From WRMS01 sp038562165 (lineage in GTDB: Bacteria; Bacillota; Peptococcia; DRI-13; UBA5745), in assembly GCA_038562165.1 (NCBI GenBank), contig JBCFAO010000021.1:1-64000 (forward strand): 64,000 nucleotides of DNA, read 5' to 3'. The first letter of the stretch is position 1, and each line of letters starts with the position of its first letter. Shown in pieces: positions 8,248 to 16,882 of this stretch. The position numbers and the translations under genes are program-made. The notes under the pieces were generated by a model that saw only the letters and a program-made list of their open reading frames with translations, searched no databases and was not told the DNA's origin.

Positions 8248-8792
8248 TAGTTCACCCCGCCGGCGCCGGCCATCATTAAAAACAGGCTGCCGGCTTTTTC
8301 GTATTCTTTGAGGGATAAGGCCTGCTCCTTGCTGTCGCAAACCAGGGTTACGGCCGCCGGCAGCATGACCTCATCACCGGCGTAAGCATTGCCGTCCTGG
8401 CTGCTATGAATATCCTTACCCTTCTCATTAGTCACATCAGCAATCAATAGGCCCTCAGCCACCAGGCCGGGCAGGCGGACTTTGCCGCTATCCGCGGCAG
8501 CCGGTACAAAGCCTACGCTGACTTGATCTGCCGGCCCGATCTTGCCGGCCAAAGCTGAATAAAGATCCACCCGAATGGTTACCTTTACCTGGCCCTCCTT
8601 CAGCGGCGGTATGGCTCCTTCCGGGAAATCCTTATCCTGCAACTGCTGTGCAACCTCCATGGCTTGCCTTGCCGCCAACAGCTCATAATGCTTTTCCTCA
8701 AACTTTTCCGACAGATAAATATGCTGCCCCAACCCGGCGGCAATAGCTATACCCAGACAAACAAAAGCAATAATGACCTTTTTTCTGATCAT
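8247..8792 (-). CDS. CpaB/RcpC-like Tad pilus assembly protein
   Basis: 181 residues with an N-terminal membrane anchor (IIAFVCLGIAIAAGLG) and the C-terminal CpaB/RcpC pattern: RVDLYSALAGKIGPADQVSV, then LIADVTNEKG, then AAVTLVCDSKEQALSLKEYE. In other Tad systems this family works in the periplasm or outer wall and steers pilus biogenesis. The protein is shorter than proteobacterial CpaB and the SAF region is hard to see. It is followed by the RRXRR protein with a one-base overlap and preceded by two pseudopilin-like genes. Confidence 0.72.
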   Translation of the reverse strand: MIRKKVIIAFVCLGIAIAAGLGQHIYLSEKFEEKHYELLAARQAMEVAQQLQDKDFPEGAIPPLKEGQVKVTIRVDLYSALAGKIGPADQVSVGFVPAAADSGKVRLPGLVAEGLLIADVTNEKGKDIHSSQDGNAYAGDEVMLPAAVTLVCDSKEQALSLKEYEKAGSLFLMMAGAGGVN

Positions 8793-8801
8793 AACCTACT
8801 C

Positions 8802-9362
8802 CTATGCAATGTTAAGCGAATAATGGTTATCTACGTCCTTATGGATGCGCAGCCGGCTTTCTTTTCCCAGTAATCCATGGAGCCCAGGGATACGGACCCG
8901 GTAGCTGATGATTACATGGATTGAGGTTCTGCGGATAGCCGTACCGCAACTGCAAGTCAGGCCCGATGTAATATCTTCGGGATTATATACGCTTATCTCT
9001 TCAATCGTTACCGGCGTAGTGATGTAATGATTGCCCAAAGGACGCAGGCTGCTGTCCAGCTTGAGGTTTTCTTGAAGAGAAGATTTAAAAGCGGCAATAG
9101 CTGCCGGCTTTGAAAGCGTATATTCGCCGTAAGCAAGATCCTCTGTGGCCTCTGACCGCAGAGCGGCCAGCCCGGCAGCGACTACGGCTATATCCCCCAC
9201 CCGTTTAACGCTATATAAATAGCGCAGAGAAATAAAAGCAATGCAGATAACGGTGATGATCACCGCCATCATGGACCCGCTAATCAGTATAACCGAGCCT
9301 CTATTGGTATTTTTTCGACAAGGATGCCACCGGTCCGTAAACCATGATCTTATCCTCAGCAT
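8802..9362 (-). CDS. TadE/TadG-like pseudopilin
   Basis: 186 residues. The NRGSVILISGSMMAVIITV segment begins a long hydrophobic helix after a basic leader, as in TadE/TadG-type pseudopilins. The rest is a beta-rich extracellular domain with a Cys-x-Cys (GLTCSCGTA). The start overlaps the upstream TadE-like gene by 62 bases. It is supported by AGGAGG 11 bases upstream, and no other usable start exists in this frame. Likely a minor pilin or anchor protein. Confidence 0.65.
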   Translation of the reverse strand: MLRIRSWFTDRWHPCRKNTNRGSVILISGSMMAVIITVICIAFISLRYLYSVKRVGDIAVVAAGLAALRSEATEDLAYGEYTLSKPAAIAAFKSSLQENLKLDSSLRPLGNHYITTPVTIEEISVYNPEDITSGLTCSCGTAIRRTSIHVIISYRVRIPGLHGLLGKESRLRIHKDVDNHYSLNIA

Positions 9363-9729
9363 CTTTGGCTAGTCCTCCTAATCCCAGACTATAGGTGACC
9401 GCTTGGTAATTGCAGCTAATCTTGATTTTCACCGGCTGGCCATAAGCCACAGGGTAAGGCGTATAATCAAGATGAACGCTCTCCGCATCAACACCTTTTT
9501 CTGCCAATGCCTCATAAATTCGGGCTTTGCCGGCTGCCGTCAGCCCCCCTTCGATTTCCATACTGAGAACGGCCTGATTGGCAGACTGGCGTAAAACGTC
9601 GTATTGATTAATATTAAGCCAGTGAACTGCCGTACTGAATAAAGGCAGCAAAAGCAGAGGCAAAATCAAGATCATCGCCATAATTTCCGCACTGCCCCGG
9701 TTTGCTTGCCTGTGATCCCTTTGCCTCAT
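9301..9729 (-). CDS. TadE-like pseudopilin
   Basis: 142 residues. A basic leader and NRGSAEIMAMILILPLLLLP give a prepilin-like hydrophobic segment with a glutamate shortly after the glycine, as in TadE. The rest is a short soluble domain. It lies between the small pilin-like gene and a second pseudopilin-like gene that starts inside its 3' end. Confidence 0.75.
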   Translation of the reverse strand: MRQRDHRQANRGSAEIMAMILILPLLLLPLFSTAVHWLNINQYDVLRQSANQAVLSMEIEGGLTAAGKARIYEALAEKGVDAESVHLDYTPYPVAYGQPVKIKISCNYQAVTYSLGLGGLAKDAEDKIMVYGPVASLSKKYQ

Positions 9730-9757
9730 AAAAGTATACTCCTCCTTTTTGCGCCTC

Positions 9758-9970
9758 TTAGGAATCGCTTAAGGTTGTGGACAGGCTGGTGTTCAAATTA
9801 CTCACCGCGGTTCTTACCGTCTCCCCCAAGCTTTTAATCTGCGGCGCAGCCAGCAGCAGAATGAAGACGAGTAAAAGCACGAAGGCTATAACTTCATTGC
9901 TGCCTCTGTTTTTTTCCTTGTTCGTTTCCTCTTTGCTCATTTGTTTATGGATTCCCCTCATGCTATCCAT
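9758..9970 (-). CDS. Small Flp/TadE-type pilin-like peptide
   Basis: About 70 residues with a hydrophilic lysine-rich leader, then NRGSNEVIAFVLLLVFILLL and a short polar tail. The NRGS-x-E pattern before the hydrophobic helix is shared with the next two gene products, so all three may be processed by the same peptidase. The start is ambiguous among clustered ATGs: 9970 has GGAAGG 9 bases upstream, 10012 would overlap the TadC gene, and 9961 is also possible. Confidence 0.65.
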   Translation of the reverse strand: MDSMRGIHKQMSKEETNKEKNRGSNEVIAFVLLLVFILLLAAPQIKSLGETVRTAVSNLNTSLSTTLSDS

Positions 9971-9986
9971 CCTTTCCATCCTTCCT

Positions 9987-10790
9987 TTATCCGAAAATTC
10001 CCTGTAACCCAATATTTAAATCCGTAAAATAGGCCTGAAACAGCAGGTTCATAATCCCCGCCAGCAAGATAAAAAGGGCAGCCATAATCTTATATTCACA
10101 GGCTTTCTCCTGAACATTAATCATCGCAATCACCCGGTTAAACATACTGTTGGTGATATTCTCTAAAACAGCCTCCACCTTGCCGGTTTTTTCTCCTTGG
10201 CCAAGGGCCATTTCCAGTATCTTTGCTTCCGCTATAGTCACCCGCTCAGAAAAGGCCCGCAAAGCTTCCGAAGGATCTTTGATGGCATAAAGTCTGGCGG
10301 CCAGCAGAGCCAATTCTTCTTTCATCGCTTTAGACCGGACATTTTCAGCCGCCAATAGAAAAGCCTGCTCTTCCGGCAATCCTGCCGCCGCCAGTTCCAC
10401 CGTTTCTAAAAATATAGGGAAGTCCATTTTGAAAGCTTTTTTTCGCTCCTGGCGGCAAGAGTAAATCAAAATATCCACAGCAAAGAAACCAAATACCATA
10501 GCGGCAGCCAGGTTAACTGCCGGCACGGCCTGACGCAGAAAACACCAGAGAAACAGCGGCACAGCAATATGAAGCAGATAATAATGCAACGGCCTCATTC
10601 CCAAAGGCCGGCCGGCCTGATCCAGCCGCTGCCGCAGCCTGACCTGGCCCGGCAACTCCCCGAGCTTGTCCTCCAGAGGAGCTAATGGCTTATAATTATA
10701 AAAGCGGCAGCGCAAAACATAGGTATACCAACCGGTAATTCCAAAGTAACAGCCAAAACCGCAAAAGATCCCGGACAGGAAAGTAAGCAT
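9987..10790 (-). CDS. TadC-like platform protein (T2SSF family)
   Basis: 267-residue integral membrane protein with N-terminal, central and C-terminal hydrophobic helices. The cytoplasmic T2SSF region contains FPIFLETVELAAAGLPEEQA and LEMALGQGEKTGKVEAVLEN. TadC and TadB form the inner-membrane platform on which the TadA ATPase works. Together with the TadB and second TadA genes immediately upstream it forms a second platform set in this locus. Confidence 0.82.
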   Translation of the reverse strand: MLTFLSGIFCGFGCYFGITGWYTYVLRCRFYNYKPLAPLEDKLGELPGQVRLRQRLDQAGRPLGMRPLHYYLLHIAVPLFLWCFLRQAVPAVNLAAAMVFGFFAVDILIYSCRQERKKAFKMDFPIFLETVELAAAGLPEEQAFLLAAENVRSKAMKEELALLAARLYAIKDPSEALRAFSERVTIAEAKILEMALGQGEKTGKVEAVLENITNSMFNRVIAMINVQEKACEYKIMAALFILLAGIMNLLFQAYFTDLNIGLQGIFG

Positions 10791-10798
10791 ACCGCCTC

Positions 10799-11581
10799 CT
10801 ATTTGTTGATATTAAGCACAAAACCAATGCTGGCTAAAGTAGCAAGGGCATTAAGGAAAAGATGCAGCCTTCCTTTTGCCGAATGGAAAAACAGCGCTAG
10901 CTCAGCTTGATTGAGCAGACTGAACAACAGTATCAGATTCATCATTATCATAAAAAGAATCAGTCCGGTACCCAAAGCGGCGGTAGAGGCTTTTTTAGCA
11001 AGGCTCTCCTCTTTATACTGCTCCTGACGGATCATCTTTTTTAACAGCCCTTGATAATCGCCGCCGTAGCGGTGACTTATCCGGGTCATATTGATAAATT
11101 TCCGAACCTCCGGCTCATCGCCGGTATCGCTGAGAATACCGGCCAGGGCTTCATCAAAGGAAAGCTCCTTTCGTCCTTTGTAGAAAGCTGTCCAACGTTT
11201 GATGATGCTTCTGAAAGGATCTTCAATGTAGTCTGCCGCCTTTTCTAAAGCTTGTATTTCATCGGCTTCAGCGGCATAAAAGTTGCTGTAAATCGTCAGG
11301 AAGCTTAAAAAACTTTTACGCAGCTTCGCTTTATTCATTAAAACCAAAAGCAGCAAAAAAGTTGTCAAGGCCACCAGGGCAATAAACCCATAGGTTAAAG
11401 CAATAAACCTGCCGGCTTCCGAGAACTTGGTATAGACCAGGAAAGCTGCAGCAAAAAGGAAAAGCAGCAATACTTTATCGTTAAACCAAGGCAACCTCCC
11501 GGCAATTCCCGATTGGTAAATCAGCCGATCCAACCAAACAGGAGATTTCTTGATGCTTCTTTTAACGGCCATGATGCTCAC
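10799..11581 (-). CDS. TadB-like platform protein (T2SSF family)
   Basis: 260 residues with two N-terminal helices, a soluble T2SSF-like part (LTIYSNFYAAEADEIQALEK, SFDEALAGILSDTGDEPEV) and two C-terminal helices. Its start overlaps the end of the second TadA gene by 4 bases, so the two are coupled. Sequence similarity to TadB is weak in places and the call rests partly on position between TadA and TadC. Confidence 0.72.
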   Translation of the reverse strand: MSIMAVKRSIKKSPVWLDRLIYQSGIAGRLPWFNDKVLLLFLFAAAFLVYTKFSEAGRFIALTYGFIALVALTTFLLLLVLMNKAKLRKSFLSFLTIYSNFYAAEADEIQALEKAADYIEDPFRSIIKRWTAFYKGRKELSFDEALAGILSDTGDEPEVRKFINMTRISHRYGGDYQGLLKKMIRQEQYKEESLAKKASTAALGTGLILFMIMMNLILLFSLLNQAELALFFHSAKGRLHLFLNALATLASIGFVLNINK

Positions 11582-12726
11582 GCCTCCCCTTCCTTCTTTA
11601 CTGCGACGATATCCAAAACCTTAAATTCCTCCATGAAAACGATAATATCCAATGACTTTTCCAGCATACTGCGCAGCTCCCTATGGGGAATGCCCGTGGC
11701 TGCCCGGGCCATTAGCTGCAGAAGCCGGTTGATCACAGCCTCCGGGTTCAAATCCTTAACAGGGCTGTGCAGGGTAGTCATGCTACCGGCATGGCCGGTA
11801 TAAATGGCGTTAAAGAAATCGAAAGCCTCTCTGTCTTTCAGTTCCGCAATGAAAATACGGTCCACGCTTTCAAGGAGAGCCAGCTTCGTCAGCTCAAACA
11901 GGGTATAATCCTTAACTGAGGCATTATCGGAGAGGCGGATCATCTTATTTGTGATATTGGGATGACGGGGAACGATCTCGCAGGTTTCCTGCAGTAAAAC
12001 TGCCCGTTCATCAGCGGGTACCTGATCGATAAGAGAGGCCATCAGCGTCGTCTTGCCGGACCCGCCCCTGCCGGCAATGACAATGGTTTGCCGGTTCTCT
12101 ACGGCATTCCTTAGAAGCCGGGCCTGCTCAGGGGTCAGCATTTTTTCCTGAATCAATTGGTCCAGCGTATAAGTCTCGGCATGCTTCCTGATGGCAATAA
12201 GGGGCGAGGTTATACCTAAAGGCCTCAGGGTAATGACTATTCTCATCAGCCTCTGACGGTCGGTAAAAACCGCAGCGGCATTTTGATTTTCATCAATTTT
12301 GCCGCCGGCTGCAGCAGCAACCTTATATAAAAATTTAAGATAGCTTTGCTCCGATTCAAAGGTCAAGGGTATACGGATTTGATAGCCTCGTTTTTTGATA
12401 AACCAGGTGTTTTTATTGTTGCCTAAAATATCGGTGATCAGAGGATCGACCAGGTATGGCTCTAAAGGTCCGTAGCCTAAAAGTAAAGCGAGAGCATCAT
12501 CATAGAACTGCGGGTTCCCGGCAAAATCCGGGAAATGCTTCTGAACGATTTGGGCAAGCTCAGCCCGAACCATTACCTGCTGTACCTTTCTTGCCTGGTA
12601 AGCATTGATCAGTTGGGTTTTTTCTTCGATCATCAATTCGATAACTCTTTCCAGATGCCTTTGATAACCCTTTACCGCCGGTGTAAAAGGGGCTTTAGTG
12701 AAGACCGTTGCCGGATCAATAAGCAT
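11578..12726 (-). CDS. Second TadA/CpaF-like secretion ATPase
   Basis: 382 residues. The Walker A is AGRGGSGKTTLMASL, followed by VLLQETCEI, Walker B-like VDRIFIAELKDREAFDFF and a histidine box TGHAGSMTTLHS, all typical of type II/IV secretion hexameric ATPases of the CpaF class. It is distinct from the TadA at the head of the locus, having a divergent N-terminus (linker plus N2-like domain) and a less canonical Walker B. It probably powers the adjacent separate TadB-TadC platform, perhaps for retraction or for a second substrate set. Confidence 0.85.
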   Translation of the reverse strand: MLIDPATVFTKAPFTPAVKGYQRHLERVIELMIEEKTQLINAYQARKVQQVMVRAELAQIVQKHFPDFAGNPQFYDDALALLLGYGPLEPYLVDPLITDILGNNKNTWFIKKRGYQIRIPLTFESEQSYLKFLYKVAAAAGGKIDENQNAAAVFTDRQRLMRIVITLRPLGITSPLIAIRKHAETYTLDQLIQEKMLTPEQARLLRNAVENRQTIVIAGRGGSGKTTLMASLIDQVPADERAVLLQETCEIVPRHPNITNKMIRLSDNASVKDYTLFELTKLALLESVDRIFIAELKDREAFDFFNAIYTGHAGSMTTLHSPVKDLNPEAVINRLLQLMARAATGIPHRELRSMLEKSLDIIVFMEEFKVLDIVAVKKEGEA

Positions 12727-12728
12727 TT

Positions 12729-13778
12729 TTACCTCCTGCTGCCGGCAGCCGCCGCATAATCCTTGTGAGCAATAGCTTTTTGCTGAGGAACGTGTTTGGC
12801 TCGGGGGTGAATTGCCTCCAGTTCTGCTCTGCTGATATCCTCCTGGTCACGATTACAGGGATGATTGATAATAAAGGAGATTTCTCCTTTAATCTGCCAA
12901 TGCTTTCGCATGAATTCCACTTGCTGCTGCTGATAAGCCAGCAGGCGCCTGTCCGGAACAACCACAGGCCGAATGGCCGTAGCCAGCGCCATGGCTCCAT
13001 AGGTGCTGCTGTAGACCAAGCCGGGAGCACAATCAACAATAAGATTTTGATAACAGCTTTTATAGAGGCCAAGCAGCCGCCGGCAATGCTCCAGGGTAAA
13101 ATATGGATAGCTATTAAAATTGAAGCCCGGAAAAACCCGCAAGCCATGGGTATTAATCAAATAGTCTTCGGCCTCTTTAATAGTAAGGCTGCCTTCTTCC
13201 AACCGGTTGATCAGCTTTAACGGGTCATAGTCTTTAGGATATCCGGCTGATAAATAGCCACAGATGGCCGGAGATGACTCATGGAAATCCAAGAGCAGCA
13301 CCTCTTTTCCTGTCCCGGCTAAAGCCAGCGCCTCCATAATAGCCATACTGGTAGCACCGGTGCGCCCTGCTGCGGACCAAAATGCCTGGACTTCCACACC
13401 ATCTTCAGCAACGGCCTTTTCTTCTTTTGCAGCTCTATAATGCTGCTCTTTGCAGGCCAAACTCTCATCCAGGTTTTGGAGACCGGCGGGATTCCGGAGG
13501 CGGTAAACGATATTTGCTTTTGTGGCATTAGCACCCCGCAATATGTTCAAAAAGCCATAGGCTAGAAATAACCGGATCCAAGGCTCGTCACGCCCGCCGC
13601 CGGTCAGCAGCAGCACCTTGTCTTTTTCCTTCGGCCAAGCGGCAATCAACTCTTCTGCTCCGGTCAAAGTCAAAGCATCTTGCTGGATAATCAACCGGTC
13701 TGCAGCATTAATATCGGCTGCCGGATAAATGAATTCGGGTATTTTTTCTGAAGCGGTAATAAAAAACAAAGCTTTCAC
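12729..13778 (-). CDS. TadZ/CpaE-like ATPase
   Basis: 349 residues: an N-terminal receiver-like part (TASEKIPEFIYPAADINAAD) and a ParA/MinD-like ATPase domain. The deviant P-loop is WSAAGRTGATSMAIMEALAL, followed by EVLLLDFHESSPAICGYL and YQNLIVDCAPGLVYSSTYG. The lysines of the canonical MinD P-loop are replaced, so ATP hydrolysis may be weak or absent. TadZ proteins localise Tad machinery to a cell pole or site. Confidence 0.82.
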   Translation of the reverse strand: MKALFFITASEKIPEFIYPAADINAADRLIIQQDALTLTGAEELIAAWPKEKDKVLLLTGGGRDEPWIRLFLAYGFLNILRGANATKANIVYRLRNPAGLQNLDESLACKEQHYRAAKEEKAVAEDGVEVQAFWSAAGRTGATSMAIMEALALAGTGKEVLLLDFHESSPAICGYLSAGYPKDYDPLKLINRLEEGSLTIKEAEDYLINTHGLRVFPGFNFNSYPYFTLEHCRRLLGLYKSCYQNLIVDCAPGLVYSSTYGAMALATAIRPVVVPDRRLLAYQQQQVEFMRKHWQIKGEISFIINHPCNRDQEDISRAELEAIHPRAKHVPQQKAIAHKDYAAAAGSRR

Positions 13779-13805
13779 GGTTGTCTCCTCTTGATTTTCT
13801 TTGCC

Positions 13806-14006
13806 TTATTGGCCTAAAGGGTTGGTTCGGATATCCATAGTAGTTCCGCCCATAATGTTTTCCATGATATCTTTGACAAAACCGAAAATATACTGGCGAA
13901 AAACCAGAGCTATACCTACCAGCACGGCCAAAATCAGCACGACCTCTACCGTACCTAAGCCCTCTTCTTCCCATAGAAATCTGTTCAATCCTTTCACTCC
14001 TTCCAT
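13806..14006 (-). CDS. Flp1-like major pilin
   Basis: 66 residues. The leader ends WEEEG, followed by LGTVEVVLILAVLVGIALVF. Cleavage after the glycine puts glutamate at mature position 5, the hallmark of class III/Flp prepilins. The short tail is FVKDIMENIMGG and onward. It matches the Flp1-like family of Gram-positive Tad loci. It sits between the fused TadBC gene and TadZ with its own ribosome site (GGAGTG) and a short 5' gap, so it may be expressed strongly. Confidence 0.85.
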   Translation of the reverse strand: MEGVKGLNRFLWEEEGLGTVEVVLILAVLVGIALVFRQYIFGFVKDIMENIMGGTTMDIRTNPLGQ

Positions 14007-14052
14007 TCGTTATCTTCTTTTATAAGTAATTTTAGAATTACTTATTGATTAG

Positions 14053-15279
14053 TTAAAGACTTAGCAGCGCCGGAGCGGCTGTCAGCAATAAAGACGAAAC
14101 CAGCAGCAGTATCATAGGAAATAACAGCCAGGTTTCCCTGCGGCTGTCCCGGGCTTTCTGGCCTAATAGGCATCTTTGTCTGCTTTCTTTCGCCTCAAGC
14201 CGCAGCATTGCCGCTAGGGAACTGCTGCCCAGGCCGTAATTTTGCAGCAGCAGCTCGATTAAACGGCGGAGCTCCATCCCCTCCCTGAACCTCACGCTTT
14301 CTAAAGCGGCGGCAAAAGGAACACCTACAGCCAGCTGTCCGGCTACTGCAAGCAACAGGCTGTCCACGCCGCCTGTCATCCCCTCCGTCTCCGTCAATAA
14401 AGCTGCCGACCGGCGGCTTCCTGCTGCCTGCTGCCAGGCTTCCGGCAAGCTGAGGCCCGCAGATAACTGTAAGGCCATCTCTTCTTGAAAATCAGCCAGC
14501 ATCAGCTCCGCCGCCGGCTCCTCCTCCCGTAGCAGCAAATGAAAAAACAAGAAGCTGCCGGCTATTTGCAGACCAAAAACTACTGTGGTTATTACCGGCC
14601 CCAGGCCGCTATAAAGAGGCGCCATGTAGGCCGGTGTCACCAGCCGCAAAAAAGCCGTATATACCGCCGGTGCTGCTGCCAGGAAGCAGCCTTCCAGTCT
14701 TCTGGCAGACAGCCGGGCCTCCAGAGCCTCCCATCCTTCCAACTGCTCCCGTATAGCGGCAGTACACTGGATGAACACCTGGCTAAGACTGGCCCCTGTC
14801 TTGACCGCCGATGCCAGTACCGCAGCCAGAGCCCTAAACTCCGCTATATCCAGACCCAAAGCCAATTCTTTATAAGCCAGGTCTACCGGATAGTTCAATT
14901 CCAGCAGACTCAGGCATTGGCGCCAGGCTGCCGCCGCCTGGCCATCGCTTATGGCTTTACCGCGGGAGGCAAGAATGTGGCGGGCCAAATCCCGGGTAGC
15001 CGCAGCCAAGGCCTTGCCTGCTTTTAATCCCAGGGTTAATTCCTCCAGCCACAAAACGGCTTCCTTTCTTAACCTCCGGCCCTGCCGGCTCTTTTTTTGG
15101 CTCATCAAAAGAGGTAAGGTCAGCCGGTAGACCAGCACCGCGGCTGCCAACAGCAAGGATTTGATCCGGAAATACAGGGCTGCCGCTGCCAAAGCTGCCA
15201 GGGCCAGACCTGCCTTCATCAAAAGCAGCCGCAACTCTTTTCCCCCTCCGCTAAAGCGCTTCCCCTTTTTCCCTCTCAT
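14053..15279 (-). CDS. Fused TadB-TadC platform protein
   Basis: 408 residues. The first half shows EAVLWLEELTLGLKAGKALA, then AVLASAVKTGASLSQVF and a pair of helices. The second half repeats the layout: MLADFQEEMALQLSAGLSLP, LLQNYGLGSSSLAAMLRLEA and a final helix. This looks like two T2SSF domains joined in one chain. It overlaps the TadA gene by 29 bases. Separate TadB and TadC genes also exist 3-4 kb downstream, so the locus encodes two platforms. Confidence 0.78.
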   Translation of the reverse strand: MRGKKGKRFSGGGKELRLLLMKAGLALAALAAAALYFRIKSLLLAAAVLVYRLTLPLLMSQKKSRQGRRLRKEAVLWLEELTLGLKAGKALAAATRDLARHILASRGKAISDGQAAAAWRQCLSLLELNYPVDLAYKELALGLDIAEFRALAAVLASAVKTGASLSQVFIQCTAAIREQLEGWEALEARLSARRLEGCFLAAAPAVYTAFLRLVTPAYMAPLYSGLGPVITTVVFGLQIAGSFLFFHLLLREEEPAAELMLADFQEEMALQLSAGLSLPEAWQQAAGSRRSAALLTETEGMTGGVDSLLLAVAGQLAVGVPFAAALESVRFREGMELRRLIELLLQNYGLGSSSLAAMLRLEAKESRQRCLLGQKARDSRRETWLLFPMILLLVSSLLLTAAPALLSL

Positions 15280-16399
15280 ATAACCTTTTGATCTCCGGCC
15301 TTGGGTCCAGCCAATTTAAAACCTGGATAACTTCTGTCACCTGCCTCCTGCCCTCCGCCTGCCGCTCCAAATGCACCACTAAATCCAAGGCAGCACCGAT
15401 CTGCCGCCGGATAGCGTCTGCAGGCAGACCCAAGCCTGCCATCATAGCCATAGTCTCCAGCCTTTCCAGCATATCGGCGGCTGAATTGGCATGGCCGCTG
15501 GACATAGCTCCCCTGTGACCCGTATTCATGGCTTGCAGCATATCCAAAGCCTCTCCTCCCCTGACCTCTCCGACGATGATCCTGTCCGGCCGCAGCCGCA
15601 GAGCCATACGTACCAATTGCCTTAGCGTCACTTCGCCTTGCCCCTCCGTATTCGGCGGCCGGGCTTCCAGGCGGACTAAATTGGCCTGGCCGCCAATTTT
15701 CAGCTCGGCGGCGTCTTCCACCGTCACAATCCGCTCTCCTGCCGGCACTAAATTAGCCAAAGTATTCAGCAAAGTGGTCTTGCCGCTGCCGGTGCCGCCG
15801 CTGATAAAAATTGACCTCCGCCTCCGTACCGCCTCTGCTAATTCTCCGGCTACAGCCTTCGTCAAAGATCCTTGAGCCGTCAACTCCTCCAGGCTAAAGC
15901 TTTTGGGCGCAAACTTCCGAATCGCCAGCACGGGGCCATCTAAAGCTACCGGCGGCAACACGGCTCCGATACGGGAGCCGTCGGGCAGCCTGGCGTCCAC
16001 CATGGGGTTGGCCTGATTAACCTGACGATTAACCTGATCACAAACCCGCTGAATCAACTGAAAAACCTGACGGTCATCATCAAAGGCTATGCCGGCCGGC
16101 ATCAGCCGGCCCTTTCTCTCCACATACACCTGTTGGCAGCCATTGATCAATACATCGGTAACTTCTTCATCCTCCATCAAAGGCTGCAAGCGGTCCAAGC
16201 GGCGAAAGCGGTTGAACAACTGCTCCAGCAGGGCTTCCTTCTCCTCCAGGCCCAGACCGAAGGCTCTGCCCCGGTCAAGAACCAAGGCCTCCAGAGTCTG
16301 CCGCACGGCGCTGTCGGACCATTCCCCTTCCCGGGCCGCTCTGGACGAGAGTGCTCCTTCAATCTCTTGCAAACATTCGGCATATTCTGGTCTGGCCAT
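15251..16399 (-). CDS. tadA: TadA/CpaF secretion ATPase
   Basis: 382 residues with all CpaF marks: QVYVERKGRL, MVDARLPDGSRIGAVLPP, AIRKFAPKSFSLEEL, Walker A SGGTGSGKTTLLNTLA, TVEDAAELKI, Walker B LRPDRIIVGEVRGGEALDML, and a histidine box TGHRGAMSSGHANSAADML. It is the cytoplasmic motor for Flp pilus assembly. First gene of the locus, with a good promoter immediately upstream. Confidence 0.92.
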   Translation of the reverse strand: MARPEYAECLQEIEGALSSRAAREGEWSDSAVRQTLEALVLDRGRAFGLGLEEKEALLEQLFNRFRRLDRLQPLMEDEEVTDVLINGCQQVYVERKGRLMPAGIAFDDDRQVFQLIQRVCDQVNRQVNQANPMVDARLPDGSRIGAVLPPVALDGPVLAIRKFAPKSFSLEELTAQGSLTKAVAGELAEAVRRRRSIFISGGTGSGKTTLLNTLANLVPAGERIVTVEDAAELKIGGQANLVRLEARPPNTEGQGEVTLRQLVRMALRLRPDRIIVGEVRGGEALDMLQAMNTGHRGAMSSGHANSAADMLERLETMAMMAGLGLPADAIRRQIGAALDLVVHLERQAEGRRQVTEVIQVLNWLDPRPEIKRLYEREKGEAL

Positions 16400-16423
16400 G
16401 GAAATATTCTCCTTTTATTTCAT

Positions 16424-16452
16424 AATATACCATTTTATTCCAGTTTTGTAAA
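16424..16452 (-). promoter_or_regulatory. Promoter of the Tad locus
   Basis: Minus-strand TTTACA (16452-16447) and TATATT (16429-16424) are separated by 17 bases, about 25 bases upstream of the first tad gene, which has AAAGGAG before its ATG. Confidence 0.65.
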
Positions 16453-16477
16453 GAGACAATGATTTTTTTCTTTTTCC

Positions 16478-16506
16478 TTGTATTTTTCGTCAAAACAGCA
16501 TAGAAT
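16478..16506 (+). promoter_or_regulatory. Promoter of the small winged-helix gene
   Basis: TTGTAT (16478-16483) and TAGAAT (16501-16506) are 17 bases apart, divergent from the Tad promoter and upstream of the GGAGG at 16526. Confidence 0.55.
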
Positions 16507-16538
16507 ATCGTTAATCATAAAGGCAGGAGGTATGCGCT

Positions 16539-16715
16539 ATGGATGTTAATGCTAAAGTTTTAGAGGTTCTGCAAGCCAGCGGCCAGCCCATGAAGTCTGC
16601 TGAGATCGCTGAAAAAGCAGGTGAAGACAAAAAGGCTGTAGATAAAGCCATCAAAGCTTTGAAGGCTGAGGGAAAAGTGGAGTCCCCAAAAAACTGTTAT
16701 TATGCCGCCAAATAA
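16539..16715 (+). CDS. Small winged-helix HTH protein (58 aa)
   Basis: MDVNAKVLEVLQASGQPMKS, then AEIAEKAGEDKKAVDKAIKA, LKAEGKVESP and a C-terminal YYAAK. A helix-turn-helix is visible at about residues 17-46 and a wing at about 47-55. GGAGG lies 8 bases before the ATG. It is divergent from the Tad locus and could regulate it, but equally could be an independent small DNA-binding protein. It has its own promoter and terminator. Confidence 0.75.
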   Translation: MDVNAKVLEVLQASGQPMKSAEIAEKAGEDKKAVDKAIKALKAEGKVESPKNCYYAAK

Positions 16716-16737
16716 AGCAATAGCATAGACACAAAAA

Positions 16738-16794
16738 TAAAAAGCACTTTTGATCCGGAGTCTGCATATCTATATAGGATCAAAGTGCTTTTTA
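16738..16794 (+). terminator. Rho-independent terminator after the winged-helix gene
   Basis: Long stem: AAAAGCACTTTTGATCC pairs with GGATCAAAGTGCTTTT, followed by TTTATTTATTT. Confidence 0.8.
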
Positions 16795-16882
16795 TTTATT
16801 TCCATTACCTTTTCTTGCATTAAATCTCATTTATGAAAATATAATTTTTTTATCAGATAATCAATTTATTTAAAAATATTAT

